DNA of 64,000 nt, taken from CALBPI01 sp038529355 (GTDB taxonomy: Bacteria > Pseudomonadota > Gammaproteobacteria > Steroidobacterales > Woeseiaceae). Shown here in pieces: positions 17,857 to 26,750 of this stretch. The notes under the pieces were generated by a model. That model ran no database searches and was not told the origin of the DNA. It worked only from the letters and a program-made list of their open reading frames with translations. The DNA lies in assembly GCA_038529355.1 (NCBI GenBank), contig JBCBDU010000011.1:18709-82708 (forward strand). The letters are read 5' to 3'. A program made the translations under genes and the position numbers. Every line of letters begins with the position of its first letter. Position 1 is the stretch's first letter.

Positions 17857-18391
17857 TAGATCTCAGGTTAATCGTGTCTTCGCTCAGCGTTGCGCGCATA
17901 CCCAACGCTTCAAGCCGACTGCGGCCGATCAAAAATTCAACATTCGCATCGGTCATGACGACATCACTGGCCGGATCGAATGCCAACGCTTCGGTTTTCA
18001 TGCTGAACGTTACGCCCCCATCCGCGGGCATGCGAGTTGCAACGACGTTACCGGCCATTTCGAGTTTTTGCGTGGCTTCCTCCAGCGCCGCCGTGCGCGC
18101 CTCGATGTGCCACCGTTGCTCATCGTCGGTGGCATAACGTATTTCGATGTCCGTCAGCAGAATTGGTTCACCGCGCATGCTCTGCTGCGCTTGTGCTGCT
18201 GTGATCTCAAAGACACCACGCGTATCGCTGCGCCCGCCGTAGATGACCGCATCAAGCACGTAATAGCCGGACTGGATCGGAGGCGGTGTGTCGCCGTCTG
18301 CTACGTCGTTCGTGTCATCAATGCCGGCATACCAAGCGATCACGGCAATCGCCGTGAGGATGACCAACAACAGCGCGTTGCGCACGGTCAT
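17831..18391 (-). CDS. lptC: LPS export protein LptC
   Basis: Bitopic inner-membrane protein passing LPS from LptB2FG to LptA. The 186-residue product has one N-terminal transmembrane helix (residues about 5-20, NALLLVILTAIAVIAWYAG) and a periplasmic OstA-like domain. The ATG at 18391 overlaps the kdsC stop by 4 nt; an upstream in-frame start adds 40 residues antisense-like to kdsC and was rejected. Placement in kdsD-kdsC-lptC-lptA-lptB supports the call, since LptC sequences are poorly conserved. Confidence 0.9.
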   Translation of the reverse strand: MTVRNALLLVILTAIAVIAWYAGIDDTNDVADGDTPPPIQSGYYVLDAVIYGGRSDTRGVFEITAAQAQQSMRGEPILLTDIEIRYATDDEQRWHIEARTAALEEATQKLEMAGNVVATRMPADGGVTFSMKTEALAFDPASDVVMTDANVEFLIGRSRLEALGMRATLSEDTINLRSNVRGQYTP

Positions 18392-18909
18392 GCACTTTGC
18401 CTCGCGGCTAGCACGCAATCGGCGATCTCGCGCACGGCACCAAAGCCACCACGTTGCTGTGTGACCCAGTCGGCAGCCGATTGCACGCTTGCAACGGCAT
18501 TCGCAACACAAACACGCGTTGCCACCGCGTCGAACATTGCAAGATCCGGCTCATCGTCGCCGACTGCGGCAACGACGGTCGGCGCGATGCCCAGTTGCGT
18601 CAGCAGCTGCTGGATCGTGTCGGATTTGTTTCGGCAGCCCTGGAACACATGCTGCACACCGAGCTCCTGCATGCGCACAGTGACTGCGTTGCTGTTGCGG
18701 CCGGTGATTACAGCAATGGCGACGCCATTGTCGAGTAAGCTGCGCATGCCGTAGCCGTCCTGGGTATTGAACGTTTTGCTTTCGTTGCCATCGGCGTCAA
18801 GTGTAAATCTGCCGTCGGTCATGACGCCATCGACATCAAAGACGATCAGCTGCAATGCGGCGAGCGCGCGTCGCTCTTCAGCCGTTGCTTGATCGAACGT
18901 CTTTGCCAT
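18388..18909 (-). CDS. kdsC: 3-deoxy-D-manno-octulosonate 8-phosphate phosphatase
   Basis: HAD-superfamily phosphatase releasing Kdo from Kdo-8-phosphate, the last step before CMP-Kdo activation for LPS. The 173-residue product has the nucleophile motif DVDGVMTDG (Asp25 and Asp27), the ITGRNS motif II and the late GDDEPDLAMF acidic motif. It is the short tetrameric class without a cap domain. An ATG at 18909 overlaps the kdsD stop by one base; a GTG at 18912 is the alternative start. Confidence 0.95.
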   Translation of the reverse strand: MAKTFDQATAEERRALAALQLIVFDVDGVMTDGRFTLDADGNESKTFNTQDGYGMRSLLDNGVAIAVITGRNSNAVTVRMQELGVQHVFQGCRNKSDTIQQLLTQLGIAPTVVAAVGDDEPDLAMFDAVATRVCVANAVASVQSAADWVTQQRGGFGAVREIADCVLAARQSA

Positions 18910-19886
18910 CACATGACTCCCGCACGAAACAAGTCGTGAATGTTGAGCGCACCGACAATCTGCCGAGTGCTGTCGACAACCGGCAGCGCCGTGATCGCGT
19001 GCTGGTCCATCAGTCGCACGGCATCGGCTGCCAGTGCGTCGGGCGCGATGGTGTGAGAGCGCTTGGTCATCGCATCGCGGATCGAAATATTGCGCAAGTC
19101 CAGATTGCGATCGATCAGGCGGCGCAGATCACCGTCTGTGAACACGCCGGCCAATGCGCCGTCGTTATCGGCAACGATCGCCATGCCGAGTCCTTTTGCA
19201 GACATTTCCAGCAAGGCGCTGGACAGACTGGCGGTGATGCCAACGACAGGAACGTCCTGATCCTTGTGCATGATGTCTTCAACGCGCAAGAGCAGCCGCT
19301 TACCCAGACTGCCGCCAGGGTGCGATCGAGCGAAGTCCTCGGCCGTGAATGCTCGGCTGTCCAGCAGCGCTACGGCTAGCGCATCGCCGTACGCAAGCGT
19401 TGCCGTCGTGCTGGCCGTCGGCGCAAGATTCAGTGGGCAGGCTTCTTCATTAACATGCACGTTCAGATGCGCGTTGGCGCGCCTGGCGAGCGTCGAGTCC
19501 GGGTTGCCGGTCATGCTGATCAGCGGTGCGCCGAGGCGCGCGATCAGCGGCAGAATGGTAATCAGCTCGCTGGTTTCACCCGAGTAGGAAATGGCTAAAA
19601 CGACATCATCGGCAGTAATCATGCCGAGATCGCCGTGACTGGCTTCACCGGGGTGCAAAAAGAACGCCGGGCTGCCGGTACTGGCCAGCGTCGCGGCGAT
19701 TTTGCCGGCGACGTGGCCCGACTTGCCCATGCCCGTGACGACAATGCGGCCACGACAGGCAAGCGCCAATTGGCAGGCCCGCTCAAAGTTATCATCGATG
19801 CGCTCGATCAGATCACCGATCGCAGCCGATTCGATTTGCAGCACACGGCGCGCTTGCTCGGCGCGTTGTTTAGGGTCAGCCGACAC
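18909..19886 (-). CDS. kdsD: D-arabinose 5-phosphate isomerase
   Basis: Converts ribulose-5-phosphate to arabinose-5-phosphate, the first step of Kdo synthesis. The 325-residue protein has an SIS domain (residues about 40-180; VTGMGKSGHVAGK and SYSGETSE) and two C-terminal CBS domains (about 205-325; VFTDGDLRR). It overlaps the end of yrbG by 11 nt and abuts kdsC, so the Kdo and Lpt functions are tightly coupled in one transcript. Confidence 0.95.
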   Translation of the reverse strand: MSADPKQRAEQARRVLQIESAAIGDLIERIDDNFERACQLALACRGRIVVTGMGKSGHVAGKIAATLASTGSPAFFLHPGEASHGDLGMITADDVVLAISYSGETSELITILPLIARLGAPLISMTGNPDSTLARRANAHLNVHVNEEACPLNLAPTASTTATLAYGDALAVALLDSRAFTAEDFARSHPGGSLGKRLLLRVEDIMHKDQDVPVVGITASLSSALLEMSAKGLGMAIVADNDGALAGVFTDGDLRRLIDRNLDLRNISIRDAMTKRSHTIAPDALAADAVRLMDQHAITALPVVDSTRQIVGALNIHDLFRAGVM

Positions 19887-20862
19887 GGATCACACTCGTG
19901 GTTAACACATAGGCATGGTAGCCGAAGAATGCCAACAGCAGTGCGCTGCCTTCAATCCGGTTGATGCGTCCGTCGCCACTATAGTTATAGGCCATAGCGA
20001 ACAGCACCAGCGTTAGGGCAATCATGACGAAAAAGTGTAGCGACAGCACCTCGGGTGCAACCGCTGCCGGCGAGATCACAATGGCGGCACCAATTACCGC
20101 CAGCAAATTGAACATGTTCGAGCCGATGATGTTGCCAATTGCCAGCCCTTGTTCACCCTTCAGGGCCGAAATAATTGAGACGGCGAGCTCGGGCAGACTC
20201 GTGCCGACCGCGACCAGCGTGACGCCGATCACCAGCTCGCTGACGCCATAGCCGCGCGCGATTTGCGTTGCCCCGGACACCAGCAGCTCAGCGCCAATCA
20301 GCAACACCACCAGGCCGAAAGCGAACCAGCCGCCAGCGACCCTCATGGACATGTCTTTACGAATCTCGGCTTCGTATTCCGCTTCAATGGGATCGTTCTT
20401 GTTGCCCTTGTAACCCAGGCGCACGATCCAATACATGACGACCACTAGTGCGATCAACATGACTAACCCATCGATGCGACTCAGCTGCAAATCCAGGCAC
20501 AACGCGACTGCCAGCAGCGTGACCGCCAGCAACGCCGGCATCTCCTGCTGCAGTGTGCGCGACATGACGCTAATCGGGCGCAACACCGCCGTGGCGCCGA
20601 GCACCAGCGCGATGTTTGCGATGTTGGAGCCGAGCGCGTTACCAATCGCCAGATTTGGCTGCTCGTTCAACGCGGCGACGATCGAAACAAGGATTTCCGG
20701 CGCCGATGTGGCAATGCCCACGACCGTCAAACCGATCAGCAGCGTAGGCACGCCCAGGTTGCGCGCCATTGCGCCCGCGCCGACAACAAATCGATCGGCG
20801 CCCCAGATCAGCGCGACCAGCCCAATCAGTACTTTGAGAATATTGATGGCAAGGTCTTCCAA
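19876..20862 (-). CDS. yrbG: Sodium/calcium exchanger family protein YrbG
   Basis: A member of the CaCA cation-antiporter superfamily in the inner membrane; the physiological ion is uncertain. The 328-residue protein has about ten hydrophobic segments in two homologous halves, each with an alpha repeat: GNALGSNIANIALVLGA in the first and GNIIGSNMFNLLAVIGA in the second. The start is TTG at 20862 with AGGAG about 10 nt upstream. First gene of the yrbG-kdsD-kdsC-lpt run. Confidence 0.92.
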   Translation of the reverse strand: MEDLAINILKVLIGLVALIWGADRFVVGAGAMARNLGVPTLLIGLTVVGIATSAPEILVSIVAALNEQPNLAIGNALGSNIANIALVLGATAVLRPISVMSRTLQQEMPALLAVTLLAVALCLDLQLSRIDGLVMLIALVVVMYWIVRLGYKGNKNDPIEAEYEAEIRKDMSMRVAGGWFAFGLVVLLIGAELLVSGATQIARGYGVSELVIGVTLVAVGTSLPELAVSIISALKGEQGLAIGNIIGSNMFNLLAVIGAAIVISPAAVAPEVLSLHFFVMIALTLVLFAMAYNYSGDGRINRIEGSALLLAFFGYHAYVLTTSVIRVG

Positions 20863-21009
20863 AGGCCGTATTCTCCTGTGCGGTTAGTAGTCTCAAACGG
20901 GCTAATACCACCGCCCTGTCAGCGTTGCCGGTGCCTTGACGGGATTACCGCAATGCCCGGAGCGGCACGCAATGATACACAAAAGCCCCGGGTTACACCG
21001 TGCAGCCGA

Positions 21010-21038
21010 TTGGGCTACCACGCGCTTTGGTTTAGACT
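21010..21038 (+). promoter_or_regulatory. Candidate sigma-70 promoter for ibaG-murA
   Basis: TTGGGC (21010-21015), exactly 17 nt, then TAGACT (21033-21038). The predicted start lies near 21045, about 22 nt before the ibaG GTG. The hexamers are only moderate matches. Confidence 0.4.
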
Positions 21039-21066
21039 GCGCGCAACCGACGCGAAGGAGAGGGCA

Positions 21067-21315
21067 GTGACGCCGGACGATATTGAGAAACTGATCAGGG
21101 AACATTTGCCGGTGGCGACGCTGCAGGTGCGCAGCGACGATAACGTGCACTTCGACGCGCTGGTCGTGTCAGAGGCCTTTGCCGGCAAGCGCGCCGTCGC
21201 TCGTCATCAGATGATTTACGCGGCACTAGGCAGCCACATGCACGCAGACATCCACGCTTTGTCTATTCGCGCATTAACGCCGGACGAGCATACGACGGCC
21301 GGCAACAGGGTCTGA
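21067..21315 (+). CDS. ibaG: BolA-family protein IbaG
   Basis: Small BolA-like protein that partners monothiol glutaredoxins in iron-sulfur handling. The 82-residue product shows the BolA core (TPDDIEKLIREHLP near the start, FAGKRAVARHQMIYAALG with the conserved helix-turn-helix-like segment and histidine). The start is GTG at 21067 with a GGAGAGGG box just upstream. It precedes murA by 4 nt, as in E. coli, but the mla genes usual upstream are absent here. Confidence 0.92.
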   Translation: MTPDDIEKLIREHLPVATLQVRSDDNVHFDALVVSEAFAGKRAVARHQMIYAALGSHMHADIHALSIRALTPDEHTTAGNRV

Positions 21316-21319
21316 TCGA

Positions 21320-22576
21320 TTGGACAAACTTGCGATTAGCGGCGGCCGCCGCCTGCACGGCAACGTGCAGATTTCCGGAGCCAAGAACGCGACCCTGCCC
21401 ATTTTGGCAGGAACCTTGCTGGCGACCGAACCGGTAACCGTTACCAACGTGCCCCATCTTCGCGACGTGACCACCATGATCGCGTTGTTGCAGCGCATGG
21501 GCGCCAAAGCGACGATCGGCGAACAGATGAGCGTGGCTGTCGAGGCAGGCGACGACGTCGATCCGACTGCGCCCTACGAATTGGTCAAGACGATGCGCGC
21601 CTCGGTGCTTGTGCTCGGCCCGTTGCTGGCGCGCTACGGCCGTGCCGATGTGTCATTGCCCGGTGGTTGTGCGATTGGCGCAAGACCGGTTGATTTGCAT
21701 GTCAGTGGCCTGCAAGCGCTCGGTGCGGATGTCTGGATCGAGAATGGCTATATCCGTGCGCGTTCGGATCGCTTGCGCGGCGGTACATTCGTGTTCGACA
21801 CCGTATCTGTCACCGGCACAGAAAACCTGATGATGGCCGCCTGTCTGGCAGACGGAGACACGGTGTTGGAAAACGCCGCACGCGAGCCGGAAGTCAGCGA
21901 TCTTGCCGGTTTCCTCGTTGCCATGGGGGCGCGTATCGAGGGCGCGGGCACCCCCACCGTACGCATTCAAGGTGTCGAGCGACTGTCGGGGTGTAGTTAT
22001 TCCGTGCTGCCGGACCGTATCGAAACCGGCACGTATCTGGTGGCGGCAGCCATGACGCGTGGTCATGTGCGTGTTTGCGACGTACGTCCGCATGACGTCG
22101 ATGCTGTGTTGGCCAAACTGACCGATGCTGGTGCGAAGATTCATTGTGGCGACGATTGGATTGAGCTGGATATGCACGGTAAGCGCCCGCGTGCGGTGGA
22201 CGTGCGAACGGCGCCACACCCGGCATTCCCGACTGACATGCAAGCGCAGTTCTGCGCGCTCAATGCCATCGCTGAAGGCAGTGGTGCCGTCACCGAGACC
22301 ATCTTCGAAAACCGCTTCATGCACATACCGGAATTGCAGCGTATGGGCGCCGATTTTCGGGTGCACGGCAATACCGTGACATCGACGGGTGTTGAGCAGC
22401 TAACCGCTGCCCCGGTGATGGCGACCGATCTGCGCGCGTCGGCCGGTTTGGTGTTGGCCGGGTTGGTTGCCAATGGCGAGACGATCGTGGACCGCATCTA
22501 TCACCTGGATCGAGGTTACGAGCGGATTGAAGACAAGCTGCGCGGCCTTGGTGCACAGGTGCGACGGATTACCTGA
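21320..22576 (+). CDS. murA: UDP-N-acetylglucosamine 1-carboxyvinyltransferase
   Basis: First committed enzyme of peptidoglycan precursor synthesis: transfers enolpyruvate from PEP to UDP-GlcNAc. The 418-residue protein has the UDP-GlcNAc-side segment SGAKNATLPILA near residue 19 and the fosfomycin-target cysteine in LPGGCAIGARP (Cys117). C-terminal LDRGYERIEDKLRGLGA is typical. The start is TTG at 21320, 4 nt after the ibaG stop, with AGGG about 9 nt upstream. Its 3' end overlaps the convergent DegS-like gene by 8 nt. Confidence 0.96.
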   Translation: MDKLAISGGRRLHGNVQISGAKNATLPILAGTLLATEPVTVTNVPHLRDVTTMIALLQRMGAKATIGEQMSVAVEAGDDVDPTAPYELVKTMRASVLVLGPLLARYGRADVSLPGGCAIGARPVDLHVSGLQALGADVWIENGYIRARSDRLRGGTFVFDTVSVTGTENLMMAACLADGDTVLENAAREPEVSDLAGFLVAMGARIEGAGTPTVRIQGVERLSGCSYSVLPDRIETGTYLVAAAMTRGHVRVCDVRPHDVDAVLAKLTDAGAKIHCGDDWIELDMHGKRPRAVDVRTAPHPAFPTDMQAQFCALNAIAEGSGAVTETIFENRFMHIPELQRMGADFRVHGNTVTSTGVEQLTAAPVMATDLRASAGLVLAGLVANGETIVDRIYHLDRGYERIEDKLRGLGAQVRRIT

Positions 22577-23684
22577 CTGGAACGACTGGCACGCGATTGG
22601 CAGTCGAGCCGGTCGACAGCGAACGATCGCCGGCCACTGCGTCAACGTTACTAAATTCGCCCTTGCGCCAATACGCCAGCTTCAACTGCGTGCCAGGCTC
22701 GTAGCTTGCCACCTTCAGCAGTGCCTGCTGGTTGGTCTCGATTTGCTCACCGTTGATCGTCAGCAGAATGTCCCCGGGCCGTATGCCGGCTTGCCACGCA
22801 GGGCCCTGATGCTGCACAGCACGCAACATGATGCCTGAGCCCGGCGGCAGACCGATGCGCGCCCAGTCTTCTTCCGACAACGGTTGCATCTCCATACCAA
22901 GCCAGCCACGTAACACGCGACCGTCTTCGCGCAGGGCGCGCACGACACCGCTGACAAGATTGACCGGAATGGCGAAACTGATGCCCTGGATGTTCACCTC
23001 CCGCGAAATGACTGCTGTATTGATACCAATCAGTTCGCCGCGCGTGTTGACCAGCGCACCACCGGAGTTGCCACTGTTAATAGCGGCGTCGGTCTGGATA
23101 TAGTTTTCAAACGTTGTCAGGCCAAGCAGGCCACGACCTGTTGCACTGATGATGCCCTGGGTTACCGTCTGGCTGAGTCCATAAGGATTGCCAATCGCCA
23201 GCACGACATCGCCGATCTGCATTTGGTCTGAACGACCCAGCGTCACGGGTTGCAGGTCTGGCAGATCGATTTTCAGCAACGCAAGGTCGGTATCGACGTC
23301 GAAACCGATCACCTGCGGCCGCGTGACCCGCCCGTCGGCCAGCTGGACGCGACGCGCTTTCGAACCCGCGATCACGTGGTAATTCGTGACGACGTAGCCC
23401 GCTGCATCGATGATGACGCCCGAGCCAAGATTGTTTTGCTGCGAATAGGTCGTCTGTTGGCTATCAGCATCGGTTTGTGCGACGACGCGCGTGGTGTAGA
23501 TATTGACGACACCGGCTGCGCTTTGCGCAACCGCACTGGCAAAACTCTGTTGACCGGCTGCATGCGACGCCGGGGAGTGCAGCAGCGATGGCCGCATCAG
23601 GATGATCACGCACGCAACTGCCAGACCAATAATGATGCAGCGCAACACGAAGTCAGCGGTAGATTTTAGACTTTGCATGGACAT
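22569..23684 (-). CDS. DegS/AlgW-type periplasmic serine protease (Do family)
   Basis: Membrane-anchored trypsin-like protease with one PDZ domain, of the type that starts the sigma-E envelope stress cascade. The 371-residue protein has one N-terminal transmembrane segment (about 12-30), a protease domain with His in VVTNYHVIAG, Asp in DVDTDLALLKI and Ser in NSGNSGGAL, and a C-terminal PDZ domain (about 265-345, RPGDILLTINGEQ). A single PDZ and a membrane anchor favour DegS/AlgW over DegP. The adjacent ATGs at 23684 and 23678 have no clear ribosome site. Confidence 0.9.
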   Translation of the reverse strand: MSMQSLKSTADFVLRCIIIGLAVACVIILMRPSLLHSPASHAAGQQSFASAVAQSAAGVVNIYTTRVVAQTDADSQQTTYSQQNNLGSGVIIDAAGYVVTNYHVIAGSKARRVQLADGRVTRPQVIGFDVDTDLALLKIDLPDLQPVTLGRSDQMQIGDVVLAIGNPYGLSQTVTQGIISATGRGLLGLTTFENYIQTDAAINSGNSGGALVNTRGELIGINTAVISREVNIQGISFAIPVNLVSGVVRALREDGRVLRGWLGMEMQPLSEEDWARIGLPPGSGIMLRAVQHQGPAWQAGIRPGDILLTINGEQIETNQQALLKVASYEPGTQLKLAYWRKGEFSNVDAVAGDRSLSTGSTANRVPVVPVR

Positions 23685-24120
23685 TGGTAATGATTGGGCT
23701 TGAATCCGACGAAAAAGCTTCTGGATTGTGACTGACTCATCGTTGTAGTGGTAGGCAAAATAGTGTTCGACTCTGTATACTTTCGGGCTGCCGAGCGTTT
23801 GGTCGCTGTTATCCGTGCTGGTTTGTCCAACAGGTTTTGCCGGTCATATTAGACAATTTATTCGACAAGCCTGAAATATGTCGGATTGAGTACAATTTTG
23901 TCTATGTTGGTCGCTAAGGTTGTAAGACGTCTTGGTCATCATGACAGCGCTTGGCGCAGTATTGAATTTTTGCAGGTAGGCGGCATTTCGGGGATGCCCA
24001 AATGCCGATTGATGATACGACCTGCGGCGAAGAAAAAAAGTGCGGTGAGTTTGCGACGCACGGGCGTCGCAGAGCTGATTGCGGGAATTACTGTTTCACC
24101 GATGAGTGTGGAGTTTATTT
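23685..24120. other. Divergent intergenic region before petABC, with two hairpins
   Basis: No convincing gene is present in these 436 nt. Promoter-like hexamers include TATACT (23776-23781) and TACAAT (23891-23896), neither with a well-spaced strong -35. Nearer petA are two perfect stems: CGGCATTT/AAATGCCG (23981-23988 with 24000-24007) and TGCGACG/CGTCGCA (24052-24058 with 24065-24071). They would lie in the petA leader if transcription starts near 23900. An 80-codon open frame at 23886-24128 lacks family resemblance and was not called. Confidence 0.45.
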
Positions 24121-24711
24121 ATGACTGACCAGTTGGACGAGAGCCGGAGACGTTTTCTCGGCATCGCTACCGCGGCGACGGGCGCTGTTGGTGGCGCAAT
24201 GCTTTTGGTGCCCTTTCTGGGTTCGTTGAAACCGAGTGCGCGCGCTCAGGCGCTAGGTGCGCCAGTGGAGTTCAACGTTGCCAACCTCGAGGCAGGTCAG
24301 ATGGTGGCGAAACAATGGCGCGGGCGCACCGTCTATGTCGTGCGTCGCGACGAGGACATGCTCGAGCGCATCAAGAAAATGGAGTCGCTGATCAGCGATC
24401 CCGAATCCGATGGTTCCGACCAGCCTGAGTACGCGAAGAATGAGTTTCGTTCGGTCAAGCCGGAGTTCCTGGTGGTCTTCGGCCAGTGCACCCATCTGGG
24501 TTGTGCGCCAGGGCCGCGATTCGATGTGCAGCCTGAGGATCTTGGCGACAAATGGTTCGGCGGATTTTTCTGCGCGTGCCACGGATCAAAGTTTGACATG
24601 GCAGGGCGCGTGTTCAGCGGCGTCCCGGCACCGAAGAATCTTGAGGTGCCGCCCTACCGGTTCATTGGTGAATCGACGATTGAAATTGGCACCGACACAG
24701 GAGCAGCGTAA
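24121..24711 (+). CDS. petA: Ubiquinol-cytochrome c reductase Rieske iron-sulfur subunit
   Basis: Carries the [2Fe-2S] cluster that takes the first electron from ubiquinol in complex III. The 196-residue protein begins with a twin-arginine type leader (ESRRRFLGIATAATGAVGG) that also serves as membrane anchor, and ends with the cluster-binding boxes CTHLGC and CACHGSKFD. The ATG at 24121 has GGAG 7-8 nt upstream. petB starts at the last base of its stop codon (TAATG), so the bc1 subunits are coupled. Confidence 0.96.
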   Translation: MTDQLDESRRRFLGIATAATGAVGGAMLLVPFLGSLKPSARAQALGAPVEFNVANLEAGQMVAKQWRGRTVYVVRRDEDMLERIKKMESLISDPESDGSDQPEYAKNEFRSVKPEFLVVFGQCTHLGCAPGPRFDVQPEDLGDKWFGGFFCACHGSKFDMAGRVFSGVPAPKNLEVPPYRFIGESTIEIGTDTGAA

Positions 24712-25967
24712 TGGCTAGAGCTGAGTCAGACGTTCGCATCGGTCAGGAAAAGCCTGGCTTGATGCAATGGATCAACAAGCGTTTCCCACTTGATTCGATG
24801 CTCAAGGAGCACGTCACCGAGTACTACGCCTCCAAGAACTTCAATATCTGGTACGTCTTTGGCGTGCTGTCGATGGTCGTGCTGATCATCCAGTTGTTGA
24901 CCGGATTGTTCCTGACGATGAACTACAAACCGAGTGCCGCCGAAGCGTTCGCGTCGGTTGAATACATCATGCGTGATGTAGAGTTCGGCTGGTTGATTCG
25001 TTACATGCATTCGACCGGTGCGTCGGCGTTCTTTGTCGTTGTCTATCTGCACATGTTCCGCGCGATGATGTATGGCTCATATCGCAAGCCGCGTGAGCTC
25101 ATCTGGATCATCGGCATGTTGATTTTCATCGTACTGATGGCCGAGGCGTTCATGGGTTACCTGCTGCCGTGGGGCCAGATGTCCTACTGGGGTGCGCAGG
25201 TGATCGTATCGCTGTTCGGCGCCATTCCGGTGTTGGGTGAGCCGCTTGTTGAACTGATTCGAGGCGACTTCTCGATCTCCGACATTACGCTGAACCGTTT
25301 CTTTGCACTGCATGTCATCGCCCTGCCGCTGGCGCTGCTGATGCTGGTGGTTGTGCACATCCTGGCGCTGCACGAAGTGGGTTCGAACAACCCGGACGGC
25401 ATCGAAATCAAGGAAAAGAAAGACGCTAATGGCGTGCCGCTGGACGGCGTTGCCTTTCACCCGTTCCACACCAGCAAGGATCTAGTCGCGATTGTGGTGT
25501 TCATGGCGCTGTTCTTTGCCGTTGTATTCTTTGCACCGGAAATGGGTGGTTATTTCCTCGAGCATGCCAACTTCGAGCCAGCTAACCGACTGAAGACGCC
25601 TGAGCACATCGCGCCTGTGTGGTATTTCACGCCGTTCTACGCGATTCTGCGTGCCGTGCCACATAAGCTGACCGGTGTTGTCCTGATGGGGGCTGCGGTT
25701 CTGTTGCCGCTGTTCTTGCCATGGCTGGACAAGTCGCCGGTCCGCTCGATTCGCTACAAGGGCATGATCACGAAACTGGCACTGGGTGCTTTTGTCGTCG
25801 CCTTTATCGGTCTGGGTTATCTCGGTCTGAAGCCGTCGTCCGGCCTTTACGTGCTGCTGGCACGAATCCTCACCGTCGTCTATTTCGCGTTCTTCGTGCT
25901 AATGCCGGTGTGGAGCAAGATGGACAAAACGAAAGCCTTGCCGGAACGGGTGGTCTACCATGGGTAA
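24711..25967 (+). CDS. petB: Cytochrome b subunit of the bc1 complex
   Basis: Membrane core of complex III, binding two b hemes and both quinone sites. The 418-residue protein is a full-length (non-split) cytochrome b with eight transmembrane helices; heme-ligand histidines fall in helices B and D (IRYMHSTGASAFF, and FALHVIALPLALL with the following HILALHE). The Qo-site motif reads PVWY (HIAPVWYFTPFYAILRA) where mitochondria have PEWY. Middle gene of petABC; its stop overlaps the first possible petC start. Confidence 0.96.
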   Translation: MARAESDVRIGQEKPGLMQWINKRFPLDSMLKEHVTEYYASKNFNIWYVFGVLSMVVLIIQLLTGLFLTMNYKPSAAEAFASVEYIMRDVEFGWLIRYMHSTGASAFFVVVYLHMFRAMMYGSYRKPRELIWIIGMLIFIVLMAEAFMGYLLPWGQMSYWGAQVIVSLFGAIPVLGEPLVELIRGDFSISDITLNRFFALHVIALPLALLMLVVVHILALHEVGSNNPDGIEIKEKKDANGVPLDGVAFHPFHTSKDLVAIVVFMALFFAVVFFAPEMGGYFLEHANFEPANRLKTPEHIAPVWYFTPFYAILRAVPHKLTGVVLMGAAVLLPLFLPWLDKSPVRSIRYKGMITKLALGAFVVAFIGLGYLGLKPSSGLYVLLARILTVVYFAFFVLMPVWSKMDKTKALPERVVYHG

Positions 25968-25971
25968 CGCA

Positions 25972-26739
25972 ATGAAAACTGTTGTTCATTCCGCAGCGAT
26001 TATCATTCTGGCTGCAACCTTTAGTGGCGATGCAGTTGCTGCCGGTGGCGGTGCGAAGCTGGATCACGCCGGCAACAATGTCGGCAACACCGATTCATTG
26101 CAGCGCGGTATGAGTAATTTCATGAATTACTGCTCCGGCTGCCACAGTGCCAAATACGTGCGTTACAACACGCTGGGTGAGGCGCTTGGTTTGAGCGATG
26201 ATCAGCTGATCGAGAATCTGATGTTCAACGCGGATAAGACGCACGAGACGATCAACGTGTCGATGCGCCAGGCCGATGCCGAGAGCTGGTTTGCGCAGGT
26301 GCCGCCTGATTTGTCATTGATCGCACGCAGCAAAGGGGTGGACCACATCTATACCTTTTTGCGCAGCTACTATGCGGAAGACGCCAGCCGTACCGGCTGG
26401 AACAACACGCTGGTAGCCGGCGTGAGCATGCCTCATGTGCTCTGGCAGCTTGAGGGGATCAAAGAGCCTGCGCACGGTGACGACCACGCTGCTGACGCCG
26501 AAGGCGGCGATGATGGGCATGGTGACAGCTCCAGTGATTACACGATGATCAGTGCCGGCGCGCTCACCAGCGAAGAGTATGACCAGTTCGTGCGCGATAC
26601 CGTGAACTTTCTGGCGTTCATCTCCGAGCCTGTGCAGCTGCAACGCAAACAGATTGGCGTATGGGTGATGGCATTTTTGATCTTCTTCTTTATCTTGGCT
26701 TTGATGCTCAAGAAAGAAATCTGGAAAGAAGTAAAGTAA
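25972..26739 (+). CDS. petC: Cytochrome c1
   Basis: Heme-c subunit of complex III that passes electrons to soluble cytochrome c. About 255 residues: signal peptide (hydrophobic run VVHSAAIIILAATF), heme motif CSGCH, a methionine-ligand region GVSMPHVLWQLEG, and one C-terminal transmembrane anchor (VWVMAFLIFFFILALML). A short acidic, His-rich stretch (HGDDHAADAEGGDDGHGD) sits between the Met ligand and the anchor. ATG at 25972 is preferred for its basic n-region; 25960 is an in-frame alternative. Confidence 0.94.
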   Translation: MKTVVHSAAIIILAATFSGDAVAAGGGAKLDHAGNNVGNTDSLQRGMSNFMNYCSGCHSAKYVRYNTLGEALGLSDDQLIENLMFNADKTHETINVSMRQADAESWFAQVPPDLSLIARSKGVDHIYTFLRSYYAEDASRTGWNNTLVAGVSMPHVLWQLEGIKEPAHGDDHAADAEGGDDGHGDSSSDYTMISAGALTSEEYDQFVRDTVNFLAFISEPVQLQRKQIGVWVMAFLIFFFILALMLKKEIWKEVK

Positions 26740-26750
26740 CCTTGCGCTAG

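Noticed and set aside
23886..24128. 80-codon open frame upstream of petA
   Set aside because: It overlaps the petA start and the leader hairpins, with no recognisable motif or ribosome site.
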